Shown here in pieces: positions 33,301-44,222 of a stretch of DNA of 64,000 nucleotides. The translations under genes and the position numbers were made by a program. Origin of the DNA: Euborellia annulipes (lineage: Eukaryota; Arthropoda; Insecta; Dermaptera; Anisolabididae); the NCBI GenBank assembly GCA_023213315.1, contig JAKCPI010003138.1, forward strand, positions 1-64,000, written 5' to 3'. The notes under the pieces were generated by a model. It saw nothing but the letters and a program-made list of their open reading frames with translations. It was not told the DNA's origin and made no database searches. Position 1 is the first letter of the stretch. Each line of letters opens with the position of its first letter.

Positions 33301-36300
33301 ATTTATCGAACAAATGGCTAAAGACATGTTTTCTTTCATTATATATTATGTATAATAATATCACTACAATAAAAATTTATCAAATTTCCGATCATTTCGA
33401 AAAAAAACTCATTGAAACTTTTTTCCTTTTTACGTCAGTGGAAATAATTTAATTCATTCGTGATTGTTTGATATTAAAATAATGCCAATGGCTAGTCGAT
33501 TGCAAAGCCTGACACTTGATAAGACAAGTAGGGGAGAAGATTATCAAATACTTTGTTGGTAATGAAAGTTAGGAGAAGCAAGGTAGGTGTTTGCAGAATA
33601 TAAGAAAAAAAAACACATTTTCCTTTCTTTTTACAAGCAGTGACGTCATTTCAACTTTTTTTTTTTGGGGGGGGGGTGCTGGCCATCATCAAGTCTACAA
33701 AAATAATATAAAATTAATGATCTTTATTTCAGTATGAGAATTATACTACATTCTTTTACAAAAGAAAGGAAACTGTCTTTTTTTCTTATATTCTGCAAAA
33801 CAACTACTGTGCGTCTCGTAACTTCCATTTCTCACAAAGTATTGAAGACTGTTTCAGAAGAAAAGATTATCATAGAAGAAAAAGATGCAGACACAGAAAG
33901 TACATCCCTTTTTTTCTATATGTGATTACTTCATTCTTTTATTAAAACTTTATAAATAGAACTTCTGATATATAATTTTTTTTTTTCATAATTAAATTTC
34001 TTAGCATCTTAAATTTGTAAATTTTACATGTAGATGAATTTAGATTAAAAAATTTTCACCTCTAGAACTATTTTCCTTTGTGGGAAAAATTAAATTTTTC
34101 TAATTAGATTAATGGAAGAGAGAATTGCAACCAGACAGGAAAGTCTCTATCAAATGAAAATCTCAATAAAAGAAAACGTTTGGGCTTTTGAAAATCTCAA
34201 TAAAAGGAAACTTTTCGGCTTTTGAAAATCTCAATAAAAGAAAACTTTTCGGCTTTTGAAAATCTCAATAAAAGAAAACGTTTCGACTTTTGAAAATCTC
34301 AATAAAAGAAAACGTTTCGGCTTTTATTGAGATATGTAATCCTCTCTTCCATTAATCTAATTGTTGGACAGCCTCTTCTCACATCAAAATTTTTCTAAAT
34401 TGATTTTAAATTTGAGCAGATGTAGTTTTATTAAAAACAATAAGAGAAGAAATTATGATTTTTTAACTTTGATAGGCCTATATTATTATATATATATATT
34501 ATATGTTTTTATTTATTTTTTTGGAAACCTATCCTTTTTCTGCATGGCTTTTAAAACTCAACTAAGCAAACTAATCATCAAGAATTCTGGCCTAACACAA
34601 GCTCATCACTATGGTTCGTCCAGCCAATCACTTCAGCCTTTCTATGTAAGGTGTAGGAATTTCTTTTTTTTTTTTCAACAATATTCTTTATTCACTTGTT
34701 CAATCACTATAATTTGCATGAATCCTAATTTATATTATATTTATAAATATATACTTTGTAAATATTAGAATTATTAGAACCATTAATACAAACAAAGTAA
34801 ATAAATATAGATATATAGTGTAAATATATTATTGAGCTTCTGAAATATTCATATAACAAATTTTAGGCAATATAAATATTTAACATTTCACTTTAAGCCC
34901 AGACGTATGAAAGAGTTTAAAACAAATTTTTATTGTTGTTTTTCTTCATTTCCAGACAGACTTTTGATTATATATCCACTAACTAATATTCATATTAATT
35001 GGGTATCTGTATTTATTTTTTGTAAATTTTTCAAATTCTTTCTGGAAGTTTACATAAAATGTCTAATATACTTACAAGGGAAATGTACGGCCTTCCCTTC
35101 ACTGATTTGAACGAAATTTTTTTTAATCTGTAGGCCTACTACTTAATGAAAAACAAATTCTGTTAAAGCGAGAGAATGCGCTTCTCAAGAAGATTGCCAG
35201 CATACCCCCTTGAAGGGAGCAGAAAAATGTCATTCATAGTTCCCAAGTCCAGTAATGGTCCCCTATTCGTTTTCTCGTGTGATTTTTTTATTTTTTAAAA
35301 ATGGATTTTATTCCTAGATTTTATAGGCTTTTAAGGTTCTTTTTCTTTAGATACTTTGGCTTATTTTTTTGGATTTAGATTTGATTTGGACCCTTATAAA
35401 ATAAGATTGGGATATATAACATTATCTTATTCTTTGGTATTATGCTTATAATATTTAATAACCCATATTAGGTAAAAACCTTTCTTCTTTAAGCCCTTAA
35501 CTGCTTCTTGCTAGAATTTTTGGTCCCTTTGTAGCTTATGCGATAAACTTTCTATTTTATCAATTGGGGAAGATTCTTTTCTTGGCTTTTTGATTTTAAG
35601 GAAATTTTCAGAAACCCTAAATTATAATAAGCTAGTGACCAATCCAAACAAAACCTTGTCGGTGTGGGAATCACTTTTTAGGCAGGTAAGAGTTTTTTGT
35701 TAAAACAGAGATTCCTTGTTTTCTTTTTTCAGTTTTACTCCCACTCAAAGAGAATATTTTTCAATTTCCCATCTATTTTTTATCCAATTAATATGAATAC
35801 ATTTTTCTAATTAATCCAATCACCAATTGAGATTTTTATTCTTTTTAAAAAGAATTGGGACTTTAAACTAGAAAGACTTCAATAAAATAAATTCCATTTC
35901 GATCCTTGAAGAAATTCTAAATTTTTAAATTTCATCATATAATATTTGAATACAAATTTTGTTTAATCTTGAGTATGAATTTCTTTCTTTTTTCTGTTGA
36001 TATCATAACATTTATGATTACGGTGTACAATACCACCCTTCTTATCCGGCCTCGGATTAATCGGCCTATTCCATTAGTATTATAAATTACATATATTTAT
36101 CATACATATTTTTATTATTACATATATTATTTTTATGTATTTTAATTAAACTGTGTGGTTCAACTTTGTGCAATATGTTCCAAATGGTGAAGAGGGTAGG
36201 GGAAGAAGTTCCCGAATTTGTTTACTCGCTTGCTTCCCAGTCTATTTTTCTACTACATAGGCTTGGGATCTCTTAAACAAAAATGAGCGAGTTAGCAAAA

Positions 36301-39300
36301 CGATGAAAATGAATGAAAATCAATTTTTCACCCCAGGGTCACGGTCCCGAATAGGTCGGTTAAGAGGGGTTGTACTGTAATTAAATAACGAAATAAATCG
36401 CCTCGTTATTTGCTTTAACTTATTCACTCCAAAAAAAATTTTCAATTCTTTTTAAAAACACTATAACAATGCAATTTTTAAAACTGATGATCGAAAATTA
36501 ATTTTATATACGAAAGCTTTATATATCGTCAGTATAAATTGAAACGTTTTATCATTCATTGGTATAAGTTTTATAATTGAAGAAAATTTAATTCATTTTA
36601 ATCCGTCAACAGCTGTCACCTGGACGAGGCGAGGGTTCTGATACTGATATGGAGCCAACTGCTTCTCAATCACAAGATTGTGAACCCACACCTCCACTAC
36701 AGAGACATGGCAGTAAAAGTAATTTCTTCTTGCCTACTGTTGACGGCGAGTCGCCTCCTCGGAAACCACATGGCCAGCCTCCTCCAGGCCTTCGTGGGCC
36801 ATTTGCACGTGGAAGTCCACATCCAAGACCAAGGTAAATAAAAGGGCATTATTTATTATATTGTCTCCCAAAAGCCATGCGAAGTTTTTTCTACAAGCCT
36901 GATGACTTTCATCATCATAAGTTATCTGCTTCCTTTTGCAGGTTTGTTAGTGGCGATTCTTCTTTCTCCATTCCTCCCTTTCCTGAGCTTTTCTTTTCAT
37001 CCTCTCGTATCCATCTTCCTCTTTCAATTCATAATTATTCTTCTTTTTACTCTGTTCTACCATTCCTTCCAGTACATCTTTCATTAGACATTCCTTCTCA
37101 ATATGTGACCTATCCAGTTCCTTTTCCTCAAAATAATGCTTTTAAATAGATTTCGTTCCTCTTCTATTCTCCTTAACACCTCTTCATTCCTCACCTTGTC
37201 CGACTACTGATTGATATTCAACATCCTTCTATAAAATCCAAACTTCAAAAGCCTCAATCCTTTCCTTAACTTTTTCAGATTTATCCAGTCTTTTGATCAA
37301 TTTCAAGGCATTGTTGATGAGAGCTCGCACTTCTGTTAAGTTAGTTGGTAAAAGAGGCACACAAATAAATCACATGGGCAAATTCAAGTCGGGAGAACCA
37401 TGGAAATTTATGATCATTAATCATACACGACGAATCCATTGACTTCCCAATTTGCGATCAAGATTCACATGGTCTCCAGCCAATTTTCCAACATATTCGG
37501 ATATAATAAATTCGGTAATGATCTGTTCAATGAAGAAAATGGGACCTCAAAGTAACTTATGGATATAGTTTTCTAGCTATAGAAGATGAAACAAAAAGAA
37601 AGACTTGTTTTAGGCCCGAATTATTTTATTTTCCATCGACGTTTCGGGGACTAAACATCACCCATCTTCAGATCAAAGGTGTTAAAGAATTCTTAGCTCT
37701 GCCTCCTTCAGTTTGTTAGATAAGTAAGAATGTTAGTAGTTGTTTCTTGATGACTAGATATTATCTCTGAGGATGTGGTATATGGGCAGCCAAGGCGAAA
37801 AATAAACTAAAAGCCTAAATTTTGTCGACGTTTTGAGTATAAACCTCATTCTTCATTAGGATAAAAATCATGTCATGTTAGTTGACATGGTAGTGTAGCA
37901 ATTTAAATTTTCTTGAAAAATTATTTTTTCCTGTTTCGAGGTCAAAGATGAAAGAGTCCGTTCGGCACTCATAACGTCGACAAAATTTAAACTTTGAGTT
38001 TATTTTTCGCCTTGGCTGCCTATATACCACATCCCCATAAGAATGTTTGGAATTTGTATATTCCAAAATATATTAACATTCTTACTTATCTGACAACTGA
38101 AGGAAGCAGTGCTAAGAATTTTTTAACCCCTATGTCCTGAAGATGGGTGACGTTTAGTCACCGAAAAGTTGATCAAATAATTCGGGTCGAAAACAAGTCT
38201 TTCTTTTTGTTTCATCTTCTATCTGTATTACGACCTTCCTCCACATTGTCTTTTATCAAAAGCCTCTTCACTAACACACGATTCTTTTTTTAGGGGAGTA
38301 GAAGCTGGCGGCGGCGGCGGGCCGCAGTCGCGTAGTCATACCCCAGATCCTCTACCTCCAGAAAGGGCTCCAGGTCCTAGCCCTACTATGCAACAACGGA
38401 TCAAAGCTATCGGAGTACCGACACCTCTGGCTATGTCCAGTCCTGTGCGCAGGTGAGATTTTACATCTCTAGTAATATATACTTTACAATCTTTATAAGA
38501 AAAAAACGTTTAAATTAAAGATCTTTTTCACCTCTCAACTTTTATATATTAGAATATAAAACTCAAACAAAAAAAAATTATTTTGGAAATAATATCAACT
38601 TGTTTTCCAGCTGTGCATATTTGCATGAATATTGGATGTCCCAAAAATTGTTATTTAGTTAGTAATATCCCCATTTTCTTTTAGGCCCAGTTCAAGTCCA
38701 GGCCCCACCTTTTTTTTCCCGGTAGGTTTATTATGCATGAATAACATTCAGGGGACCTCATTGCAAGGAATGCCTCTTAATATTTTAAAATTAAATTTAA
38801 ATAACTTCAAAATTATTTTCCTCCTAAAAAATATTATTACTTTTGTTCCTCTTAATTAGTATATAATTTCAAATTATGATATATATATATATTTATAAAA
38901 AAATCATATAAATATTGATATTATTAAGGATTAAAAATTCAACAAATTTATAAAAATAATGATTAAACAATTAGTTATTTATAATTAAACTATTAGAAGT
39001 GGATAGTAGTACATCTTGTAGTAAGGAATAAAGAAAAAAGCGATTGCTACTACGTTTATTTCTTTTATTAGTCACTTCAAGCCTATGTTTCTGTCAGATA
39101 GACGACCATCCTCAGAACTGAAGCGTGTAAACAAAATGCCTCAAGACGCTTAAGCCCTGAGAATGGTCGTATATCTGACTGAAACGTCGGCTAGAAGCTT
39201 TTTCGACGACCATCCTCAGAACTGAAACGTGTCAACAAAATTCCTCAACACGCTTGACACGCTTCAGCCCTGAGTATGGTCTTATATCTGACCGAAAGCT

Positions 39301-41072
39301 CGGCTTGAAGTGACTAATAAACAAAATAAACATAGCTTCAATTGCTCTTTTCTTTATTCCTTACTATAATTCCACAGTAATATAAAATCAGCTAGGAAAT
39401 TTCTTTAATATTTAATTTGATGTTAAAAATATTATATATATTCTATGATTAATTTAAACTAATTTTATTATTTTTTTAATTCCAAATGAAATTGAATAAT
39501 GATTACAACATTTGTGAGGAAAGCACAAAGTGTCAAGAGACGGTGGACGCTCTTCTCTTAACCCGAAGGCAGAGATTCACGAAGATGAGGTCCCCGATCC
39601 GGATAGAGCCTCGGTTTTCGCGACCTCCTTGATTGTGTTTGTTCAGGTGATGAAAGTGGTTGTTGCGCCAGCCAATCCGCTCGTTAGCCACCCAAGTTTC
39701 GCACCATCTTCTCTAGCTCTCTAAATATTTAAGGTAAAATTAGGACACAAGCAAACAAGCAACAAAATAAATCATAAATCAACTCCTTCATGCTTCAAGC
39801 GTTTTGTTAAAATGTTTCTTCTTTGTTTTCAGCATATTTTCATTGAACTCTTGTGGTAGATTTAGGTACCCGTGTCCTCTTTTGGTCAGAGCAAGCTATT
39901 CTCTTATTTGATGCTTTCTAAGTGTATTTACATTACTAGAATTTATAAAATCATAGTGTTGTTAATTAATAATTATTCTTCTTATAATGTAAATGCACAG
40001 GAAATTGATTGCTTTGCTGATCGGGCCACGCTCTTTCGTTCGGTTACTATTAATTTATTTTGTCTTGACATTATGCTTGTTTGTTACCCATGTCTGGCTG
40101 GCCTCCATTATCCTATTGCTGTTAAGTAGTGTTTTTTTTTTTTATCTTATTATAGATAAGAATATTTATAAAAAAATGTAATTTAACAAAAGAAAATGGG
40201 GCTAATTTATGTTGAGGAATATTTTTTCTAACACAAATGGGATTTGGATTCCCGTCTTTGTTTACAGATCGAATCCAGGCACCCCAACACAGCCTCGACG
40301 ACCTGACTTCATTGGAGTGTCAAGTTCACAATATTATGACTTCCAACCACCGCCGCCACCTGCACATCTCGTTCATTCCGCAGCCACTGCACATGCGGCG
40401 GGCCGCAGTAGTGGAGGCTACGGAAGTCCACAACGACGATTCCTCTCCGAAGGGGAACTTGTTCGACAAGGGGCAAACAACGAGGCAGGTGCGCCTTCTG
40501 CCTATCCTAGAACGAATAATACAGTGGATAATATTCGCGAATTAGCTGGTTCACCTCAGAGAGGCGTTTATATGTGGAAAGACACATCACCAGGGGCTTA
40601 TGGGGGAAACGGTATAGTGCCCACGCATCCAGTGCCTCGTTCAAGTACAGGAGCTTATGAATATTACCGTTCAAATCCAACAAGTCCGACACAACAGCAA
40701 CAGCAACAACCACAACCACCGCCACAACCTCAGCTGTATAGGCCAGCTTATTATCCGCCTATACGGGGTGGTGTTCCTGTTTACCCTCCACCTCAATCTC
40801 CGCAGCTTAAACGCAAAATGCAACAAACAGCTGTAACTCCAACCACTCCATCTGCAGAAGGCAGACGACCAAGTCCAGGTTCACGACGTCCTATGTCCTT
40901 CGTCCGAGCGCTTGAAATGTCAGATTCAATGGAAATGACCGCAGGTCCTGCCCCTGGAACACCCCGTACTGAACACCGAGGGCCTCCATCAACAAACGAC
41001 TTACATCGTGGTGCTACGCCTACTCCTGACCGTGCCAGTGTTTATGACATGAACTATGAGATTTCGGTATAG
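27313..41072 (+). CDS. Zdhhc8: ZDHHC5/ZDHHC8-type palmitoyltransferase
   Basis: I chained nine exons in phase: 27313-27404, 27658-27773, 27844-28001, 29923-30095, 31607-31801, 32188-32338, 36613-36833, 38294-38452 and 40268-41072, giving 689 residues. The enzyme transfers palmitate to cysteines of membrane-associated proteins. Visible: two hydrophobic N-terminal segments (about 12-30 and 42-60), the cysteine-rich domain with [16 protein letters not shown], the catalytic DHHC (125-128; Cys128 forms the acyl-enzyme), two further hydrophobic segments, and [17 protein letters not shown], typical of the ZDHHC5/8 branch. The long cytosolic tail is Pro/Ser-rich with Gln and Pro runs, and ends NYEISV, matching the PDZ-binding C-terminus of vertebrate ZDHHC5/8. 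Intron 6 (4.3 kb) and introns 3, 4, 7 and 8 are filled with foldback elements. A short optional exon may exist at 38685-38721 (see findings). Confidence 0.95.
28270..28895. repeat. Foldback element with a nested second foldback
   Basis: The arms share GAATAAGACGTTTCGG, AATAAAATTTATTTGCTTC and TTGGAATG, inverted across the centre. At 28515-28650 a different inverted pair (AAGCTTATTCTG...AACAAAGAATAAAAACA against its complement) lies inside. In ZDHHC intron 3. Confidence 0.8.
29195..29240 (+). other. Hammerhead-like ribozyme motif (best example)
   Basis: Outer stem UUGUA (29195-29199) / UACAA (29236-29240), five Watson-Crick pairs. Core CUGAAGA (29200-29206), one extra U, stem II GAUUC (29208-29212) / GAAUC (29223-29227), then GAA (29228-29230), palindromic AUAU and a U in the cleavage-site position. 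Apart from the extra U before stem II this is the layout of a type I hammerhead with minimal stem III. Confidence 0.62.
29333..29375 (-). other. Hammerhead-like ribozyme motif
   Basis: Minus strand: outer stem CGGCU / AGCCG (five pairs), core CUGAAGA, extra U, stem II GGCC / GGCC, GAA, then ACGA-C, where the GUC triplet has become GAC. Its partner arm is at 29461-29501. Confidence 0.58.
29461..29501 (+). other. Hammerhead-like ribozyme motif (partner arm)
   Basis: Outer stem GGUU / AACC where the other arm has GGCU / AGCC: a double, pair-preserving change. Core CUGAAGA, extra U, stem II GGC / GUC (one wobble), GAA-ACGA-C. Confidence 0.58.
30545..30810. repeat. Foldback element
   Basis: The arms begin AATTGGATATATGAGACGTAG at the left (30577) and end CTACGTCCCCTATGTCCAATT at the right (about 30773-30793). 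The inner segments carry CGACCGAAA and CCTGATGA repeats. In ZDHHC intron 4. Confidence 0.8.
30677..30712 (-). other. Hammerhead-like ribozyme motif
   Basis: Minus strand: outer stem ACGUC / GACGU (five pairs), core CUGAUGA exactly as in active hammerheads, stem II GGUC / GACC flanked by A and U, then UAA-ACGU-C. The G of the GAA box is U here, so this copy may be inactive. Confidence 0.55.
30868..31093 (-). repeat. SINE-like repeat (GCTCAGGGG family) copy 5
   Basis: Minus-strand full-length copy in ZDHHC intron 4: GCTCAGGGGCCCACATCTCG at its head and CGCACCACGGGATTAAAGCA, then AAGAAAGAAG, at its tail. Confidence 0.9.
31115..31440. repeat. Foldback element
   Basis: Left arm with GATGCTCGCAGAATACCGGG, ACGTTTCTGG and GGGACAATAAATTT (complement). 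Right arm with GGGACAATAAATTTGACCCG, AAACGTCTCGG and TGAGCATTCAG. The middle carries TAGAGTTAAAGTTA and its complement. In ZDHHC intron 4. Confidence 0.8.
31355..31395 (+). other. Hammerhead-like ribozyme motif
   Basis: Outer stem CGA / UCG (three pairs), core CUGAUGA (exact), extra U, stem II GGG / CCC with a 13-nt loop, GAA, ACGU, C. All core nucleotides match a hammerhead with a GUC cleavage site. The left arm (near 31170) has lost the core. Confidence 0.6.
32769..33055. repeat. Foldback element of the GTACAACGTTTCGACTG family
   Basis: Arms: ATTTATTAAAAATATAAATACTGTACAA...GTTTCGACTG at the left and the inverse at the right, ending AAAACTCCCATAATAATAAT. Relatives at 54970-55540, 63010-63275 and 63705-64000. 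In ZDHHC intron 6. Confidence 0.82.
32915..32957 (+). other. Degenerate hammerhead-like motif
   Basis: Outer stem GUAC / GUAC, core UUAAAAA (decayed), stem II GACUG / CAGUC with a 9-nt loop, GAA, ACGU, U. The geometry is kept but the CUGANGA box is lost. Confidence 0.4.
33540..33855. repeat. Foldback element
   Basis: CAAATACTTTGTTGG...TTGCAGAATATAAGAAAAA...CCTTTCTTTT at the left, inverted at the right (ACAAAAGAAAGG...TTTTTCTTATATTCTGCAAA...CACAAAGTATTGAAG). In ZDHHC intron 6. The small open frame over the right arm is not coding evidence. Confidence 0.75.
34105..34362 (+). repeat. Foldback element with a five-copy 35-bp tandem array
   Basis: Inverted ends AGATTAATGGAAGAGAG / CTCTCTTCCATTAATCT enclose about five tandem units built on GAAAATCTCAATAAAAG, AAAACGTTTCGGCTTTT (about 34160-34340). 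The unit ends in the same CCGAAACGTTTT block (read in reverse) seen in the hammerhead-like elements. Confidence 0.8.
37573..38222. repeat. Foldback element with nested foldback
   Basis: Outer arms AGATGAAACAAAAAGAAAGA / TCTTTCTTTTTGTTTCATCT. Inside are CCATCGACGTTTCGGGG / inverse, then TAAGAATGTTA / inverse, and a nested pair at about 37770-38035 (GGCAGCCAAGGCGAAAAATA / TATTTTTCGCCTTGGCTGCC). In ZDHHC intron 7. Confidence 0.85.
38134..38173 (+). other. Hammerhead-like ribozyme motif
   Basis: Outer stem GUC / GAU (one wobble), core CUGAAGA, extra U, stem II GGUGAC / GUCACC, GAA, AAGU, U. The opposite arm (37636-37672, minus) keeps CUGAAGA and GAA-ACGU-C. Confidence 0.45.
39153..39192 (+). other. 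Hammerhead-like ribozyme motif
   Basis: Outer stem AGCC / GGCU (four pairs), core CUGAGAA (second G of the box is A), extra U, stem II GGUC / GACU (one wobble), GAA, ACGU, C. Confidence 0.52.
39266..39305 (+). other. Hammerhead-like ribozyme motif, tandem neighbour
   Basis: Outer stem AGCC / GGCU, core CUGAGUA, extra U, stem II GGUC / GACC (perfect), GAA, palindromic AGCU, C. About 113 bp downstream of the previous motif on the same strand, so these two are direct tandem copies. Confidence 0.52.
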
Positions 41073-42064
41073 GGACGGCTGGGCCCGATGGGCGTGCGAG
41101 GCAGCTACTGTCGAACGAGGACGCTGCCTCACCATCGGAGGCCCATCTCGCATAGTTTGGTCGCCGGTGCGCGCACTTTCCCGCTTATTCGACGCGGGGG
41201 TCGCTATCCCCATTATTGAATCGAACAAACTCTTCACAGAGATATTTATCGGTGTAAATTAGCAGCAAGTGAAGGAAATCGAATTATATCATCTTAATTG
41301 ACATTACTAAACAAACATATAGCTGTAAAATGATAAATATTGACAGATCTGTGGACGAAGATGGTGCATTTTCTAGTTGGTATTGGCTGCGTGTTGTATT
41401 GCACATTGTTTTTTGTTGATCAGTCAAACTCCAATAAACTTAAATGTGATGTGCGGATTGTAAGTATATATATGCTATTTAAGATAAAATCGTATTTAAT
41501 ACAAATATTTATTTTTATATGTACTAGTGCTCAAGTATATGAATTTTCATTCATTTAAATTAATATTTAGATTCCATAAATTCAAGAATATTCATCTTCA
41601 TTCATATCTTATTATTAAATACGATTTTATCTTTCTCTAATAATGTATATTAATGTTATTCTTAATTTAGTTTAAAAAAATCCAATTTTTTTAGTTAATT
41701 CGTGATAACTCTATTAACTAAAGGCATTGATAAACCAACCAATTTTAAATATTTATTTTAACCCTTCCTTTGAATATAAGATATGCAATTTTGAGGCCAT
41801 TTGTACTTAAAAATATTGTCTTCTAAATTTGGCATTGATTGCATTCCTAGATCATGGACAGGACAGGGTATTTGATTATAATTAAATAATCTTAATCCTA
41901 AAATTAAATCATTCGGTCCTTTTTATAGAAATAATACGATTGATGATTAGAGCAAAATTTAAAAAAAAAAATCCTTTTGTAAATAAATAATAATTTAAAA
42001 TGAAAAAAATTTTTCGCTCGAGAATTCATGCCGCGAAAACATATTTTTAAATAGTTTAATCAAA

Positions 42065-42990
42065 GGATCATCTGACATCTTCAACTCGACGATGGTGATG
42101 AGTTTAATATATATAAAAATTCAAAAAACTTTTTATTTTTTTATTTCTAGTAACTTGTCGGCGAACCAGCGTACATTATTGGTTTCAATCCATCAATTGG
42201 CTCATCTTCAGGGCCTACAAACAAAGTTATTAAAAGAATTCTTTATTATTTTCGTCAAACAAACATTTTTTAAAATTATTTTTCTAACAGTATACTGTAT
42301 AAGGTAAACACCCCAGTAATGGGCCAGGGACCAGTAGATGACCATTTTGAAAAGAAGATAAAAAATAAGTTTCCGTGGGATATTTTGAAATAATTGCAAA
42401 ATCATAAACAAGTTGTGTCTTCTGTGCATCTATTAGTGCATCCGTTGAATTGATGAATCCATCACAAAAAATTTTTTGCAACAATACAACGGATGGGCTG
42501 ATGCTCGGAATAGATGCACAGAAGACACAACTTGTTTATGTATATGCAATCATTTCAAAATATTCCACTTAATTCTTATTTTTTTATCTTCTTTTCAAAA
42601 TGGCCATCTACTGTCCTGGGCCTATTACTGGCGTGTTTACCTATATATATATAATTCGGTTCAATTTTTGTTGAGTTTATTTTTTAAAATTCTTAGTTTG
42701 AGTTTTATAAGTAAGTTTTTTTTTAATATTTTAATTTTAAAAAAAGCTTATTAAACTATATAATTAAGAATTTTAAAAAATCTAACAAATGTTTGTTTGA
42801 CGCAAATAATACAGGAATCTTTTTATGATTCTGTTTGTAGGCCCTGAAGATGATCCAATTGATGGATTGAAACCAATAATATACGCTGGTTGGCCGACAA
42901 GTTACTAGAAATAAAGAAATACAAATTTTTTTGAATATATATATATATAACACTCATCACCATCTTCGTGTTGAGGCCGTGGCCAGATCC
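42065..42990. repeat. Large foldback element with nested foldback
   Basis: Outer arms: CATCTTCAACTCGACGATGG...AACTTGTCGGCGAACCAGCG...CATCTTCAGGGCC at the left and the inverse at 42840-42985. A nested pair, about 42290-42645, has arms GGTAAACACCCCAGTAATGG...GTTGTGTCTTCTGTGCATCT and their inverse. The CTGAAGATGATCC box in the arm lacks the downstream palindrome, so I do not call a ribozyme motif here. Confidence 0.82.
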
Positions 42991-43599
42991 TTTGCTTAAA
43001 TTATTTTAAAAAAAATAATTATACTTGCCAGGAAAAGACAAGACTTAGTTTTAAAACTTTTCAATTATTTTATTTATACTTTTTTTTTTTATTATTATTA
43101 ATAAATTAAAAATTTATTTTTGTTAATTTTTTTGTAAATTCTATCACTATTTTTTATTATTATTATAATTATGAGATCTGCTATCAAGTTTGTTAATTTC
43201 TTTTTGGTTTTCCTAATTTTTTTAGTGCAATTGTATTTTAATTATTATTGGCAGCTTTTAAATTAAAATTATGAAATTAGTAAATCTGATGATTAAATAT
43301 TATTATAAATAGTTGATTATTATTTAATAATATAACATGAAAAAATGCCAGCCTATGCATAGAGCCAGAATTTGTATATATTTCACTCTATCTGTTAATT
43401 AGAAATACAAATGTTAATTTAACTTGGAATTTAATGTACCTCATCTATAAAAAAAAAAACAGTCTTTTAAAATGTGTTAATAGTATAATAAATTAGAAAT
43501 ATAATTTTCAATTAATATAGACTCGAGCGAAATAAATAAGCATAGGGTAAACTCCTGTATACCTAGTAAATATAAAGTTGAAACGATTCAATCAATTTA

Positions 43600-44222
43600 T
43601 ATATACCTGGTAAGAGGGTCGTTCCGAAATTTTTTTTTTTCATGGAAACTAATGGAGATACATAAATATTAAAAGTACAGCTAAACAGAGCAATATTTCA
43701 GTAATTTTTGCACATAGTTCCCAACATTCGTTATGCACTTATGCCAACGATGAACCAGAGCATGCCTCATCATTGGAAAAAGTGCATAATGAATGGTGGG
43801 AACAAACCACACAGCACAAAATATTGCTGGAATGTTGCAGCAATATTGCCAATCTTGCTCAATATTGACAATATTGCCGCAACATTGATGCAATATTTGT
43901 GCAGTGTTGCAAAAAGGCGGACATAGGAATATTGCAACAATGTTGCTGCAATATTCCTAGCTTGGAATATTGCCGCTGCAATGTTGCCAATATTTTGCAA
44001 GATTTGCAATATTGATGCAATATTAATTGGCAATTTATGCAAGATTCCCAATATTTCTGCAACATTGCTCCAATATTTTGTGCTGTGTGGGAATGTGCAA
44101 AAATTACAGCCTGTAGCTAGAAATATTGCTCTGTTTAGCTGAGCTGTTGTTATTATGTATCTCCATTAGTTTCCATGAAAAATAAAAAATTGGAGGCATT
44201 TCTTTCGATACGACCTTCGTAG
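43600..44222. repeat. Foldback element with a CAATATTGC-rich interior
   Basis: Arms: TTTCATGGAAACTAATGGAG...AACAGAGCAATATTTC / inverse, flanked by GAGGGTCG and CGACCTTC. The interior (43815-44085) is an irregular array of AATATTGC and GCAATGTTG units in both orientations. Confidence 0.8.

Larger units (their letters stand above)
39015..39368. repeat. Foldback element of the CGACGTTTCGGTCAGATA family
   Basis: The ends AGTAAGGAATAAAGAAAA / TTTTCTTTATTCCTTACT are inverted. The interior has three partial repeats of a unit with TCTGACYGAAACGTCGGCT-like sequence. The same family with intact palindrome is at 58692-58893. In ZDHHC intron 8. Confidence 0.85.

Noticed and set aside
34157..34345. CRISPR-like direct repeats
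   Set aside because: The units abut without unique spacers and the genome is eukaryotic; simple tandem array.
36877..37149. 90-codon open frame after ZDHHC exon 7
   Set aside because: Hydrophobic, Phe/Ser-rich low-complexity translation without family similarity; it lies in an intron.
42840..42930. Hammerhead-like core with CTGAAGATGATCC / GGATT
   Set aside because: The stem II-like pairing exists, but neither the 4-nt palindrome after GAA nor an outer stem is present.
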